Shown here: positions 1 through 7,000 of the stretch, in pieces
Numbering within the stretch: the first letter of the stretch is position 1
How the letters are laid out: every line of letters starts with the position of its first letter
Assembly: GCF_000143415.4 (NCBI RefSeq)
Contig: NW_003314487.1
Coordinates: forward strand, 3,068-28,775
Length of the DNA: 25,708 nt
Origin: Selaginella moellendorffii
Taxonomy: Eukaryota > Streptophyta > Lycopodiopsida > Selaginellales > Selaginellaceae
Direction: 5' to 3'
Translations under genes and position numbers: made by a program
The notes under the pieces: generated by a model
Told to the model about the DNA's origin: nothing
Seen by the model: only the letters and a program-made list of their open reading frames with translations
Database searches by the model: none

Positions 1-2
1 CG

Positions 3-972
3 CTATTGAAGGATTGGATCTTTGAGCAAGTGGCCGTGGAGAGGGTGAGCATCGACACCAGGCAAGAGATGATGGAAGAGCTGGACTTGTCAAATGAAGA
101 CATCGACGAGTACATGAAGGGGGCCCCTAAGTTCATCGATCTGCTGCAGGATGCCACGAAAAGTAAAGCCGAGAAGTTGGATCAGTATCCAAATTTCATT
201 AAGAGGGATGTCGACCGCCGGATTCAGAAACAGCTCGACCCCGCAGCAGAGGCCTATCGAGAACCTTACCGGGTATACGTGAATTCGGATGAGGATCAAA
301 GGTGGAGGAGCATTGTTTCCCGCGGAGATGAGCAGGTCAAGAACATCTTTTGTGTGATGGACTTCACAAACAAGGAGATCACTCATGCAGACGAAGTCAG
401 CTCCATCATTGACTTAATGGTGGGACTTGCAGAGGTGGAATCTTCAGTCCACTATATGATCTACGACTCCGAATCCTATCACAAGTTCTGGAAGGCCTTG
501 AACGAGGTGAAGGCTCGGTTGAAAGGCAAGGAGATGCGGGAGATCCATGGGATAATGGCTAAGAAGAAGATACCGACGAATGTCCGCATCTTCACACTCG
601 CCCTTGTTATTGGTCCTGCAGTAGAGTGGGACTGGAGTGACTTCCCAGCTTCGTTCAACAAGGCCGATCGAATTGATCTGAGGGAGGTCAATTTACCCGT
701 GCCTGAGGAACTGAAGACGGCTATAGAGCTTTCGAATCCAAAGAAAGCTCCAGGTGCAGCATGGGAAATGCTTAGCTGGGTCTTCAATGCAATAGCGGGT
801 GACTCCAAGGGCAAATGCGTTGTCGAGTACAACTGCGGCGGACTATTCTTTCGAGCCGCACTACTCAAGGGTGTCCCGTGTGTTGCGGTGACAAACTCCA
901 TTGAAGAGGTGACTTCAATGGAGCATATAATTACAGTTGCCAAAGAAAAACAGTATCTTCTCTGCGAACCTG
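3..972 (+). CDS. Exon 1: degenerate beta-class N4/N6 DNA methyltransferase-like region
   Basis: Exon 1 encodes about 323 residues, continuing from upstream. The layout fits a beta-class amino-methyltransferase. A VMDFTN stretch (about 353-370) sits where DPPY would be, followed by a helix and a YMIYDSESY strand (about 451-477). A long helical part comes next, then AWEMLSWVF before VVEYNCGG (819-842), which sits where motif I (family form DPFCGSGT) would be, then FRAALLKGVPCVAV. In the active family DPPY is catalytic and FxGxG binds S-adenosylmethionine; both are replaced here, so I infer a non-catalytic or diverged relative. This rests on motif order and spacing, not on a search. It could instead be another Rossmann-like domain. 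The N-terminal ~100 residues are charged and helical, without a recognised motif. Confidence 0.4.
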
Positions 973-3762
973 GTGAGTACGCACTTTAAGTTTAAATGTT
1001 ATCTCACAAGCTTTGTATGCAGGAGCGTGGCCACCCCCAGATGCTGAAACGGCGTTAACAGCTACTGATGTTAGGCCGAGCTCACTACCTGCACAAGGTA
1101 AGGTCACGTGAGGCCTCACGCCATTTTGATTATAGATCGTTGTGAATATTCAGACACGAGGACTGAAAAGCGCACTGGTGGCGCGTCGAAGAAGGACAAA
1201 CAGACAAGCAATAAGAAAAAAGGAGGTACAAATCATATTTGCAATGGCGTGTGGTCTCATGCCATTCCTTGCAGGAGACACTTCTTCAAAGGCAAAACAG
1301 GCAAGCACCAGTCAAGCTCAAACTGACAGTGGTCATAAAAAGCAAAAGCACGTTGGACAGTCGTCGGGATCAGAGGCGTTTGATTCGAAAAGGAAGAAGA
1401 GCAACGAAAAGATGATAGGTAATGCCTCGCGGTTATGGCGTGTGTGCTCATGCCATTCATTGCAGATCAAGGGCTGAGTGAAAGGAGCCAGTCACCACCT
1501 CCTGACTCAGATTCCTATGGTGGACTCTCCTTCCCCAATCTCAATGGAGAGGTACAATGGATGAGGGATGCTTTTCAAGTCAGGGCCACGTTTTTCTCAT
1601 CTCGTCGTCTTCAAAGGGTGCAAGAACGTGCAGAAACCATGTTAAGACAGTCGGGTGAGGATACGGTCCTAGGTCAAACACTGAAACAGGCTATGGATGT
1701 CTTGTATTTTGAGATGGAGACTCGGCCAGATGATTTTCCCAAGATGGTCCTGGAAAAACAAGCCATCCAGCCTGAGCAGCCTATGGAAGAAATGTAGGAG
1801 GGGGATGAGGAGCCAGAGAAAGATAATGAGCAGGAAGAGCAGAAGGACGAAGAGGAGGACAAAGAAGAGGAGGACGAAGAAGAGGAGGACGAAGAGGACT
1901 TGGATGGTCCTCACAATGGTGACGATCACAATAACGACGATGACGATGATGACGACGATGGCCAGCCTGAGGTGGCCAAAGAGCAGCGGAGGAAGGTCAT
2001 ACAAGACAAACCATCAGGTAAATAATAGTACATCCATTCCTAACCTTTTACCATTTCTAACATTGTCCATGTAGGTCGCAAAGCAAATGGTAAGTAGAGA
2101 TTATTCAGTTGAATTAAGATACAAACTCTAGCCTTTAGTGTCGAGGAAGGATAGTGCCAAGCAAGGGTCAAAACGTATGTCCAATCCTTCAGAATCAGCA
2201 GTGCGCCCAATAGCAGTTGATGGTAAATACAGTATAGTCGATTCAATGTGCTAATGAGTTTGTTTTTAGTAGCCAGTAGGGAGGATACCATCTCAATCGA
2301 AGGGAGATATTTGGACATGCATATGGATCCGCCAGTGGACTCTACTTGCCTGCAAGAGTCATCAGAGCTGGTGGAGGCTACTATCCATATCAACGCCAAG
2401 CAAGCTGACCACGCTCCACTTGATGCTGCCCATACCACTGAGTCAATCTTGTCCACGTATCCAACTGACGGTGACCAGGCGCCATTGGACCCGCATGAGG
2501 CCGCCCCAGCCGCCGAGCCGGTCGTATCCTCATTTCCAACGGACTCAACGTGTGCCCAATCGTCTGACTACGCGCCGTTGGAACCTCCCTACACCGCCCC
2601 TGCTGCCTGTTCGGTCATGTCCACTTTGCCAACGGAGGCACCAGCTGAAATGGCGTGTGATCACACGCCATCGGAACCACCCCATGCCACTGTTGAGCCA
2701 GTTGTACCAGAGTCTACAGCTGAAATGGCATGTGCCCACACGCCATCAGATGCGATTGACCCCACATTGCAGAGGAGAGTATTTCTGCCCTTCATGTTTC
2801 CTCGACCAAAACCCTCTGAACGACCATCGGGAGCACCATTCGCTAATATTGCAGATGGTAAAATTGACTTGTACCATTTTTTATGCTGACGCATTTCAGA
2901 GTCACGGCGAAAGTACTGTATCATTTTTGATCTAAACGGTGTCCTTTTCTCCCATGAGCGTGGCTCGTCCTCGAATATCACTGCACCCTCTAAAGCCTGC
3001 GGTCGCAAGTTGGTCAAAAGAGACAGATTCACATTAATCACACGGGAGAAACTGCGGGATCTAATAATGACCATGCGACACTTAAAACAGAGGGCCGGGT
3101 TCAATTTGCAATTGGGAGTTTGGACATCCATGATGCGCCACAATGCATTAACGTTGCTACATATGATGCATGATCAGACGCGAGTAATATTACCATTTGA
3201 CTTTCTCCTAACGCAGGAGGATTGCTTGACTATGGTCCATGTGAGGGGTAGCAAGCCCATCTTCGTCAAGCCAGAGGCTGTAGTGATGAACCGGACTGCT
3301 AGGTCAAGTGAAATCCTCATCATCGATGACTCGCCGATTAAAACTGCAACGAACACACACACATATGCAGTGCACCCCATCTCTTGCAGTATGGAAACTA
3401 GGGAGAAGAAACCGTATGTTCTGGGGGACCTTGCAAAACGGCTTGAAGCGATGGTGATAGAGAACCAGCCAGTCCAGGAGGTGGCTGCAGAAATCAACTA
3501 AATGGCAGATGGAACGGTATATCAGAAGCCATTTGATCGGACAGACACCAGTCATCATTTATGGCATGTATATTGTCTAGCCAAGCACTATCCGCATCTC
3601 CATAATCTGCTCAACCGGATGGGTTCTTCGACCACTGAACATGAGCGTGGACGTATTAGAGAAGAGATGGCATTACTATTGGGTTTAAATCCTGATAGTG
3701 TGGAGAGTGATGAAATTCCAAGATTATTGTATAGGCGTTGGAGGCAAAAAATAGCAGTCTGA
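3..3762 (+). CDS. Nine-exon gene, 5'-partial: MTase-like domain, acidic linker, FCP1/NIF phosphatase domain
   Basis: The frame is open to the left window edge, so the start lies outside. I infer exons <3-972, 1023-1097, 1136-1225, 1275-1418, 1466-2017, 2075-2089, 2139-2222, 2270-2857 and 2900-3501 or 3762. Every junction is GT-AG and every intron falls after the first base of a codon. The spliced frame runs to a TGA at 3760-3762 with only two stops inside it: TAG 1795-1797 and TAA 3499-3501. Order of parts: methyltransferase-like region, Lys/Ser/Gln-rich linker, a segment without recognised motifs (1466-1797), Asp/Glu tract, Pro/Ala repeats, FCP1/NIF domain, basic tail. The exon structure is well supported by frame continuity. 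Whether the gene is intact, a pseudogene, spliced differently around the TAG, or ends at the TAA is open. No family match for the whole protein is known to me. Confidence 0.7.
973..1022 (+). other. Intron 1 (50 nt, phase 1)
   Basis: GTGAGT donor and TATGCAG acceptor. Removing it joins CCTG to GAGCG and keeps the frame open through the Pro-rich exon 2. Inferred from splice signals and frame. Confidence 0.8.
1098..1135 (+). other. Intron 2 (38 nt, phase 1) with a 14-nt palindrome
   Basis: GTAAGG donor and TTATAG acceptor. At 38 nt it is the shortest of the eight. Most of its middle is the perfect palindrome CGTGAGGCCTCACG (1107-1120), followed by CCAT, so the right arm resembles the recurrent 22-nt element found in introns 3 and 4. 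Confidence 0.75.
1104..1124. repeat. Partial copy of the palindromic element (intron 2)
   Basis: A 14-nt perfect palindrome (1107-1120) is followed by CCAT, giving a right arm CTCACGCCAT like the full copies. The left arm has lost ATGGCG. Confidence 0.4.
1226..1274 (+). other. Intron 3 (49 nt, phase 1) carrying a 22-nt palindrome
   Basis: GTACAA donor and TTGCAG acceptor. Splicing joins GGAG to GAGACAC in frame. The 3' half (1241-1274) is nearly the same as the 3' half of intron 4, including the hairpin element at 1244-1265. Confidence 0.75.
1244..1265. repeat. 22-nt palindromic element, copy 1 (intron 3)
   Basis: Arms ATGGCGTG and CATGCCAT flank a 6-nt loop. In RNA the arms pair over 8 positions with one G-U wobble. 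Confidence 0.7.
1419..1465 (+). other. Intron 4 (47 nt, phase 1) carrying a 22-nt palindrome
   Basis: GTAATG donor and TTGCAG acceptor. Splicing joins ATGATAG to ATCAAGG in frame. Hairpin element at 1435-1456. Confidence 0.75.
1435..1456. repeat. 22-nt palindromic element, copy 2 (intron 4)
   Basis: Same arms as copy 1 (ATGGCGTG and CATGCCAT) with a different 6-nt loop, TGTGCT. Confidence 0.7.
1798..2017 (+). CDS. Acidic Asp/Glu tract downstream of the in-frame TAG
   Basis: After the TAG at 1795-1797 the same frame stays open for 73 codons, made largely of GAA, GAG, GAC and GAT, to the intron 5 donor at the same phase. Continued frame, biased composition and a phase-matched donor argue that this is coding sequence of the same gene and not 3' UTR. 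Acidic tracts of this kind commonly bind basic partners such as histones, which is only inference here. The antisense hydrophobic reading frame is an artefact of this tract. Confidence 0.6.
2018..2074 (+). other. Intron 5 (57 nt, phase 1)
   Basis: GTAAAT donor, pyrimidine-rich middle and CATGTAG acceptor. It ends the acidic exon and leads into a 15-nt microexon. No palindrome inside. Confidence 0.7.
2075..2089 (+). CDS. Microexon 6 (15 nt)
   Basis: Fifteen bases between CATGTAG and GTAAGT. With the flanking phase-1 G it reads Gly-Arg-Lys-Ala-Asn, continuing a basic stretch. It exists only if introns 5 and 6 are both used; skipping it would remove five codons without a frameshift. Confidence 0.55.
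2090..2138 (+). other. Intron 6 (49 nt, phase 1)
   Basis: GTAAGT donor. Two acceptors are possible. AG at 2131 leads to an in-frame TAG after a few codons. AG at 2138 (CTTTAG) gives an open, basic, Ser-rich exon 7 (2139-2222). I chose 2138 on frame. Confidence 0.65.
2223..2269 (+). other. Intron 7 (47 nt, phase 1)
   Basis: GTAAAT donor, GCTAATG branch-like sequence and TGTTTTTAG acceptor. Splicing joins GTTGATG to TAGCCAG as GTA-GCC in frame. Confidence 0.75.
2650..2671. repeat. 22-nt palindromic element, copy 3 (exon 8, perfect)
   Basis: A perfect 22-nt palindrome: left half ATGGCGTGTGA, right half its reverse complement TCACACGCCAT. It is read in frame as Met-Ala-Cys-Asp-His-Thr-Pro-Ser. 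Confidence 0.8.
2725..2746. repeat. 22-nt palindromic element, copy 4 (exon 8)
   Basis: Arms ATGGCATGTG and CACACGCCAT with one mismatch, at the position where copy 3 has a CpG. Read in frame as Met-Ala-Cys-Ala-His-Thr-Pro-Ser. Confidence 0.75.
2858..2899 (+). other. Intron 8 (42 nt, phase 1)
   Basis: GTAAAA donor, GCTGAC branch-like sequence and TTTCAG acceptor. It separates the Pro/Ala repeat exon from the phosphatase exon, so the FCP1-like domain lies within one final exon. Confidence 0.8.
2900..3501 (+). CDS. Exon 9: FCP1/NIF-type HAD phosphatase domain
   Basis: This region has the hallmarks of the FCP1 homology (NLI-interacting factor, NIF) branch of the HAD superfamily, which dephosphorylates Ser/Thr residues such as those of the RNA polymerase II CTD. 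Motif I is FDLNGVL (2926-2946), with the nucleophile Asp at 2929. The second catalytic Asp is replaced by Asn (2935). Motif II is WTS (3121-3129). Lysine-containing FVKPE follows near 3262-3276, and motif IV is IIDDSP (3319-3336). The TAA at 3499-3501 falls where small CTD phosphatases usually end, so it may be the true stop. Family membership is well supported. Catalytic activity is uncertain because the D-to-N change would affect acid/base catalysis; I recall Asn at this position in some plant NIF-family members. Confidence 0.8.
3502..3762 (+). CDS. In-frame basic tail after the TAA, 86 codons
   Basis: An ATG immediately follows the TAA in the same frame and reads 86 codons to a TGA. The product is His/Arg-rich and helical, ending in a basic RRWRQK segment. 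It may be a C-terminal extension reached by readthrough or splicing (an AG at 3508 is in phase 1, matching the gene's other introns). It could also be a separate small ORF, or 3' UTR that is open by chance. No family recognised. Confidence 0.35.
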   Translation: MADGTVYQKPFDRTDTSHHLWHVYCLAKHYPHLHNLLNRMGSSTTEHERGRIREEMALLLGLNPDSVESDEIPRLLYRRWRQKIAV

Positions 3763-3796
3763 GATGGCATGTATTTATTTAAAAATGTAACTTATT

Positions 3797-3818
3797 ATGG
3801 CATGGGTTTCCATGCCAT
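3797..3818. repeat. 22-nt palindromic element, copy 5 (3' UTR)
   Basis: Arms ATGGCATGG and CCATGCCAT are perfect over 9 bp around GTTT. A lone left arm (ATGGCATGT, 3764-3772) lies just upstream, immediately after the TGA. Confidence 0.7.
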
Positions 3819-4088
3819 TGTATTAATATTAAAAGACAATTCTTTGAGAGGATTTGCATTATACTAGAAGTGTTACAGCATGTTATTGGAAGTCTACGAA
3901 GTTGTTTTATTAATAAGGGGAAAGTAAAGATTGAATGGGGACTTGGGCTCCACCTAGACTCGGAGCAACTGAGCCAATATTAAAAGGATGGAAAGAAATT
4001 GGATGACGATGACAAGGAGAAGAGAGAGGTGAAGCAGTGGCAGGGGGAGGAGAAGTGATTGAGTAGACATTTCCTTGTTTAAAATAAA

Positions 4089-4110
4089 ATGGCATGTGCC
4101 TCAATGCAGT
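4089..4110. repeat. Degenerate copy of the palindromic element
   Basis: The left arm ATGGCATGTG is intact; the right side has decayed to TCAATGCAGT. Confidence 0.3.
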
Positions 4111-4189
4111 TGAATTTTGTTATATTTATATACTATATAAAGGTTTGGAAACCTTATTTTACAAGTGGGATAATGACAATTCCCACTTT

Positions 4190-4930
4190 AACGAAATAGA
4201 GCTTCTTTGAGGTGGACGAATACTGCTTTGCATTCAGCTATCTATACCATCTTCTCTTTTCTTGTTTTGTTCGTTAAGGGTAGGGCTACTCTCGAATAGT
4301 GTCTGATAAACTTTCGGTAGTCGTTGCATAACCCCAAGAATGCCCTTAACTCGTGTACATTCGATGGTCGCTCCCAATCCTGGATCGCTTGGACCTTCTC
4401 AGGGTCCACCTTGAGCCCGTCTTTGCCCACCATATGCTTGAGAAACTTTACCTCTTGTTGAGCAACGTCACATTTGCTTTCTTTAGCATACAGGTCGTGT
4501 TCCCTTAGTTTCTCAAACACCTTCGTTAAGTGTTTGGCATGCTCCTTTAGTGTTTCACTACAGATTAGGATGTCGTCAATATAGACGACCACAAAGTGAT
4601 TTAGATACGGTACAAAGATGTGGTTCATTAACGCCGAAAACATTGCCGACACATTGCATAGCCCGAAGGGCATCACCAGAAACTCAAAGCTCCATACCTT
4701 GTTCAACAGGTTGTCTTCTCGACATCTTCCTCTGCTACCTTGATTTCGTAGTATCCTAACCTTAGGTCAATCCTCGAGAAGTATTTTGCCTTTCCCAACC
4801 TATCGAACAGCTCCTCAATCCTTGGCAAAGGGTACTCGTTCTTCTTTGTATACTTGTTGAGCAACCAATAGTCTATACACATGTACATAGATCCATCTTT
4901 TTTTTCACAAATAACACCAGCGCCCCATAT
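4190..4930 (-). pseudogene. Element B reverse transcriptase
   Basis: Minus-strand pieces from 4888 to 4242 encode the RT fingers and palm. They include MCIDYWLLN (family MCVDYRALN), FFEIK-like DLRLGYYEIKVAEEDVEKT, FLVMPFG and the catalytic YIDD, then the FLGLCNDYRKFI stretch. The frame breaks at the KKKDG run (extra A near 4900) and again near 4695, where a TGA and a one-base loss separate EKTT from EFLVMPFG. A TAG near 4241 precedes ECKAVFVHLKEAL, the start of the RNase H connection. The YIDD is intact but the gene is inactive. Confidence 0.85.
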
Positions 4931-5069
4931 AACGACTTGCTCAACTTAACATACCCTTTGTCCACCAACTCCTTTAGTTGGTGCTTGAGTTACTCAAGTT
5001 CTTTTTCATTCAAACGATAGGGGGGACGAACCACCACCTCAACACCCTCGACTAGCTCAATTTTATGTT

Positions 5070-5640
5070 CTATCGGTCGTGCGGGGGGCAACCCGCCAGT
5101 AACTCCTCTGGCATGGTATCCTGGAATTGGTCTAACACTCGTTGGATCACTAAAGGTACTTCTTCCGTTCCCGCCTTTTTGTCATTCTTCACTGAGAGTA
5201 AGCACAAAAATGCTGCTTTGGTTCCTTTAGTGAGTTGTCCTCTCGTGGACACCAAGTTCAGGCAGGAATTTTTAGCCTTGCATTGCCCTACCTTTAGATC
5301 CTGGGCCTCCACCCTGGATCTTCTTCCTTAGGCATTCGCTAGTACCATAAGGTTCCTACCTTGTCCATGCAGGGCTATCACGAACCGATTGAACCAATCC
5401 ATCCTGAAGATCACGTCAAATCCCACCATATCCAATACAGTGAAATCCATTTCTACTTTCCATGTCCCTACTTCGACTCTCGCTTGTCGAAGTACCTCAT
5501 CAATGCTTTGGCTACCTTGAACAAACTCTATAGTCCTTGGTTCACCCAGCCGTTGCACTATTAATTCGGCTTGTTGGACTATTTTTGCAGCCATAAAATT
5601 ATTCGAAGCACTCGTGTCAATAAGGATCTTAACAAAGCTA
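5070..5640 (-). pseudogene. Element B retropepsin and protease-RT linker
   Basis: Minus-strand reading gives ILIDTSASNNFM near 5630-5590, where retroelement aspartic proteases carry the DTGAS active site; here the Gly is Ser. VGFDVIFRMDWF follows (family form DVILGMDWL). The linker 5312-5070 ends in EELLAGCPPHDR, the lead-in to the RT domain. The two parts are separated by a stop at 5328. The DTG change and the stops indicate loss of function. Confidence 0.75.
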
Positions 5641-5686
5641 CCTCCGAGCTTCCCTTGGAGGGCTAGTAGATGTCACGAACGACTCT

Positions 5687-5850
5687 CTACCAAAGTTGCT
5701 CGTGTAATGAGTAACTTTGAGCTAGGGATTGGATTACATACCTCAGTTTAGATTTCAACCAACTTAATGGCCATATTAGTTCTGGCCTTCTTCGGGTAGG
5801 GACATTCCCTCTAAAAGTGTCCCGCTTCACCATAGTTGTAGCATATGTTG
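5687..5850 (-). pseudogene. Element B gag zinc knuckle (broken)
   Basis: From about 5843 leftwards the minus strand reads C-Y-N-Y-G-E-A-G-H-F-stop-R-E-C-P. This is a CX2CX4HX4C nucleocapsid knuckle whose second Cys is Tyr (TGT to TAT) and whose core has a TAG (5811-5813). Confidence 0.65.
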
Positions 5851-6134
5851 CTTCCCATACTGCTAACCAATTTAACCTTCTTATCTGTGGGTTTGTCTCT
5901 TTTGGCTTGACTCCTCTACGTACTTGCTCGTTGGCCACCGCATTTGCCTTTCGGGAACCCCGAGGACTCATTCTTAGAGAAATTCTTCTTGAATTTCCTT
6001 TTGCTATATGTTCCCCTTGGTTTGGCCCCTTTGCTAAACGTGGACCCCGACCCTGTTGTGTTCCCCTTTCACAGGTTATCGTTGAAATGCACCTTGATGG
6101 CCGCATCCAACGCTTCCTTGTAGTTGGTTGGGTT

Positions 6135-6941
6135 TCAACGCATCACCTCACTGCAAGCCCAGGTTTGCAAGCTTGATATGAAGGCATGAAACGCATCCAT
6201 ATCCCCCATGTCCGTGACAAGTATCCTCTTTGCCATAAACCCATTCACATACTCCTGAATGGTTCCGATCTGTTTCAACCTACTTAGCTCATCTCTTAGA
6301 TGCAGAGAAGAATTCGGAGGAATGTAAGTCGCACAGATCCTCACCTTCATCATTTCCCAAGTAGCCATCGGTCCTTCGTTGGCCTCTGTCATTCTCCACC
6401 AAGACTTGGCATTATCTACCAAGTATGGTTTTGCACATAGGACCTTCTCCAAGCTCGATAACTGCAACACTTGGAAGTAGTCCTCTATATCGTAAAACCA
6501 ATCCTCCACCACCTTATAGTCGTTCACTCCCTTGAAGACTAGTGGGGGCTTTAGTTTGTATTTGAGAATTGCCTAAGGGACTGATTCCACTTCGGTCTAT
6601 TCGACCTTGTCTATTTTTGCCTCAGTTCCTGCCCAAGGGTCCACACCTTCTGCACTGCCAGCCTCCACAGTCTGTTGCCTTTTCTTTCGCTTCTCATCAC
6701 GCTTTAGCTTGTGTACAAGGGTTTCCAACAGGGCATTGGTCTATGCCAATTATCCTTCTAGAACATCCAATTGAGCCTTGGACGACCAAACCTCACCACC
6801 AGACTCCTGTTTGGAAGTTTCCTCACTAGAGGATTCCTTATCCGAGGATTCCTCATCCATAGCCTCTTGTTCGACCGAAGGCTCCAGCTCTGGAGGAGGT
6901 TCCGTCTCCGCCTTGGTTCGTTTTCACCCTACCTTTGCCAT
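6135..6941 (-). pseudogene. Element B gag (capsid region)
   Basis: The frame starts at ATG 6941-6939 with a Glu/Ser-rich acidic N-terminus, then a coiled-coil-like Leu/Lys segment, then the retrotransposon gag core: KLKPP, VEDWFYDIEDYF, AKSWW and LSRLKQIGTIQEYV. In-frame stops are TGA 6926-6924, TAA 6752-6750, TAG 6743-6741, TAG 6599-6597 and TAG 6575-6573, with another TGA at the left end (about 6135). The frame is otherwise continuous, so these look like point changes in a once-intact gene. Confidence 0.8.
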
Positions 6942-6984
6942 CTCCCAGCAATCTGCCTCTATCCTTTGTTAGAATTGAGGAAAA

Positions 6985-6997
6985 TGCTCCGATACCA
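6985..6997 (-). other. Element B primer-binding site (tRNA-iMet type)
   Basis: The minus strand reads TGGTATCGGAGCA, one base different from the common plant initiator-Met PBS TGGTATCAGAGCA. It lies three bases inside the LTR end TTACA. Confidence 0.85.
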
Positions 6998-7000
6998 AAT

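Larger units (their letters stand above)
2407..2760 (+). repeat. Imperfect Pro/Ala-rich protein repeats in exon 8
   Basis: Five degenerate units begin at 2407, 2473, 2566, 2659 and 2734 (spacings 66, 93, 93 and 75 nt). The units open with variants of DxAPLEPP, continue through APAAEPV and a STxPTE motif, and units 3 and 4 close with EMAC. The last unit is cut short. The region is probably disordered and follows the acidic linker. Two perfect or near-perfect 22-nt palindromes lie exactly at the last two unit junctions (2650 and 2725), coding for Met-Ala-Cys-Xaa-His-Thr-Pro-Ser. Confidence 0.6.
3763..4189 (+). other. 3' UTR and downstream flank of the host gene
   Basis: AT-rich DNA without a supported gene. 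It holds palindrome copy 5, a degenerate copy at 4089, and two short hairpins next to the truncation point of element B. Those are AAGGTTT/AAACCTT (4140-4155) and AAGTGGGA/TCCCACTT with a 10-nt loop (4163-4188). Poly(A) signals cannot be assigned with confidence. Confidence 0.4.

Noticed and set aside
1108-1477. Frames starting within introns 2-4 and reading through MACGLMPF- and MACVLMPF-like peptides
   Set aside because: These read across GT-AG introns; the spliced frame is better and continuous.
1669-2004. Minus-strand frame with a Val/Ile/Leu-rich, membrane-like product
   Set aside because: It is the antisense of the Asp/Glu tract; GAA/GAC antisense always gives hydrophobic codons.
2650-2671. 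Palindrome as an assembly or cloning artefact
   Set aside because: Several diverged copies, two of them in frame within protein repeats, argue for natural origin.
1244-3818. The 22-nt palindromes as microRNA precursors
   Set aside because: Arms of 8-11 bp are far too short for a miRNA hairpin; 22 nt is the whole palindrome, not an arm.
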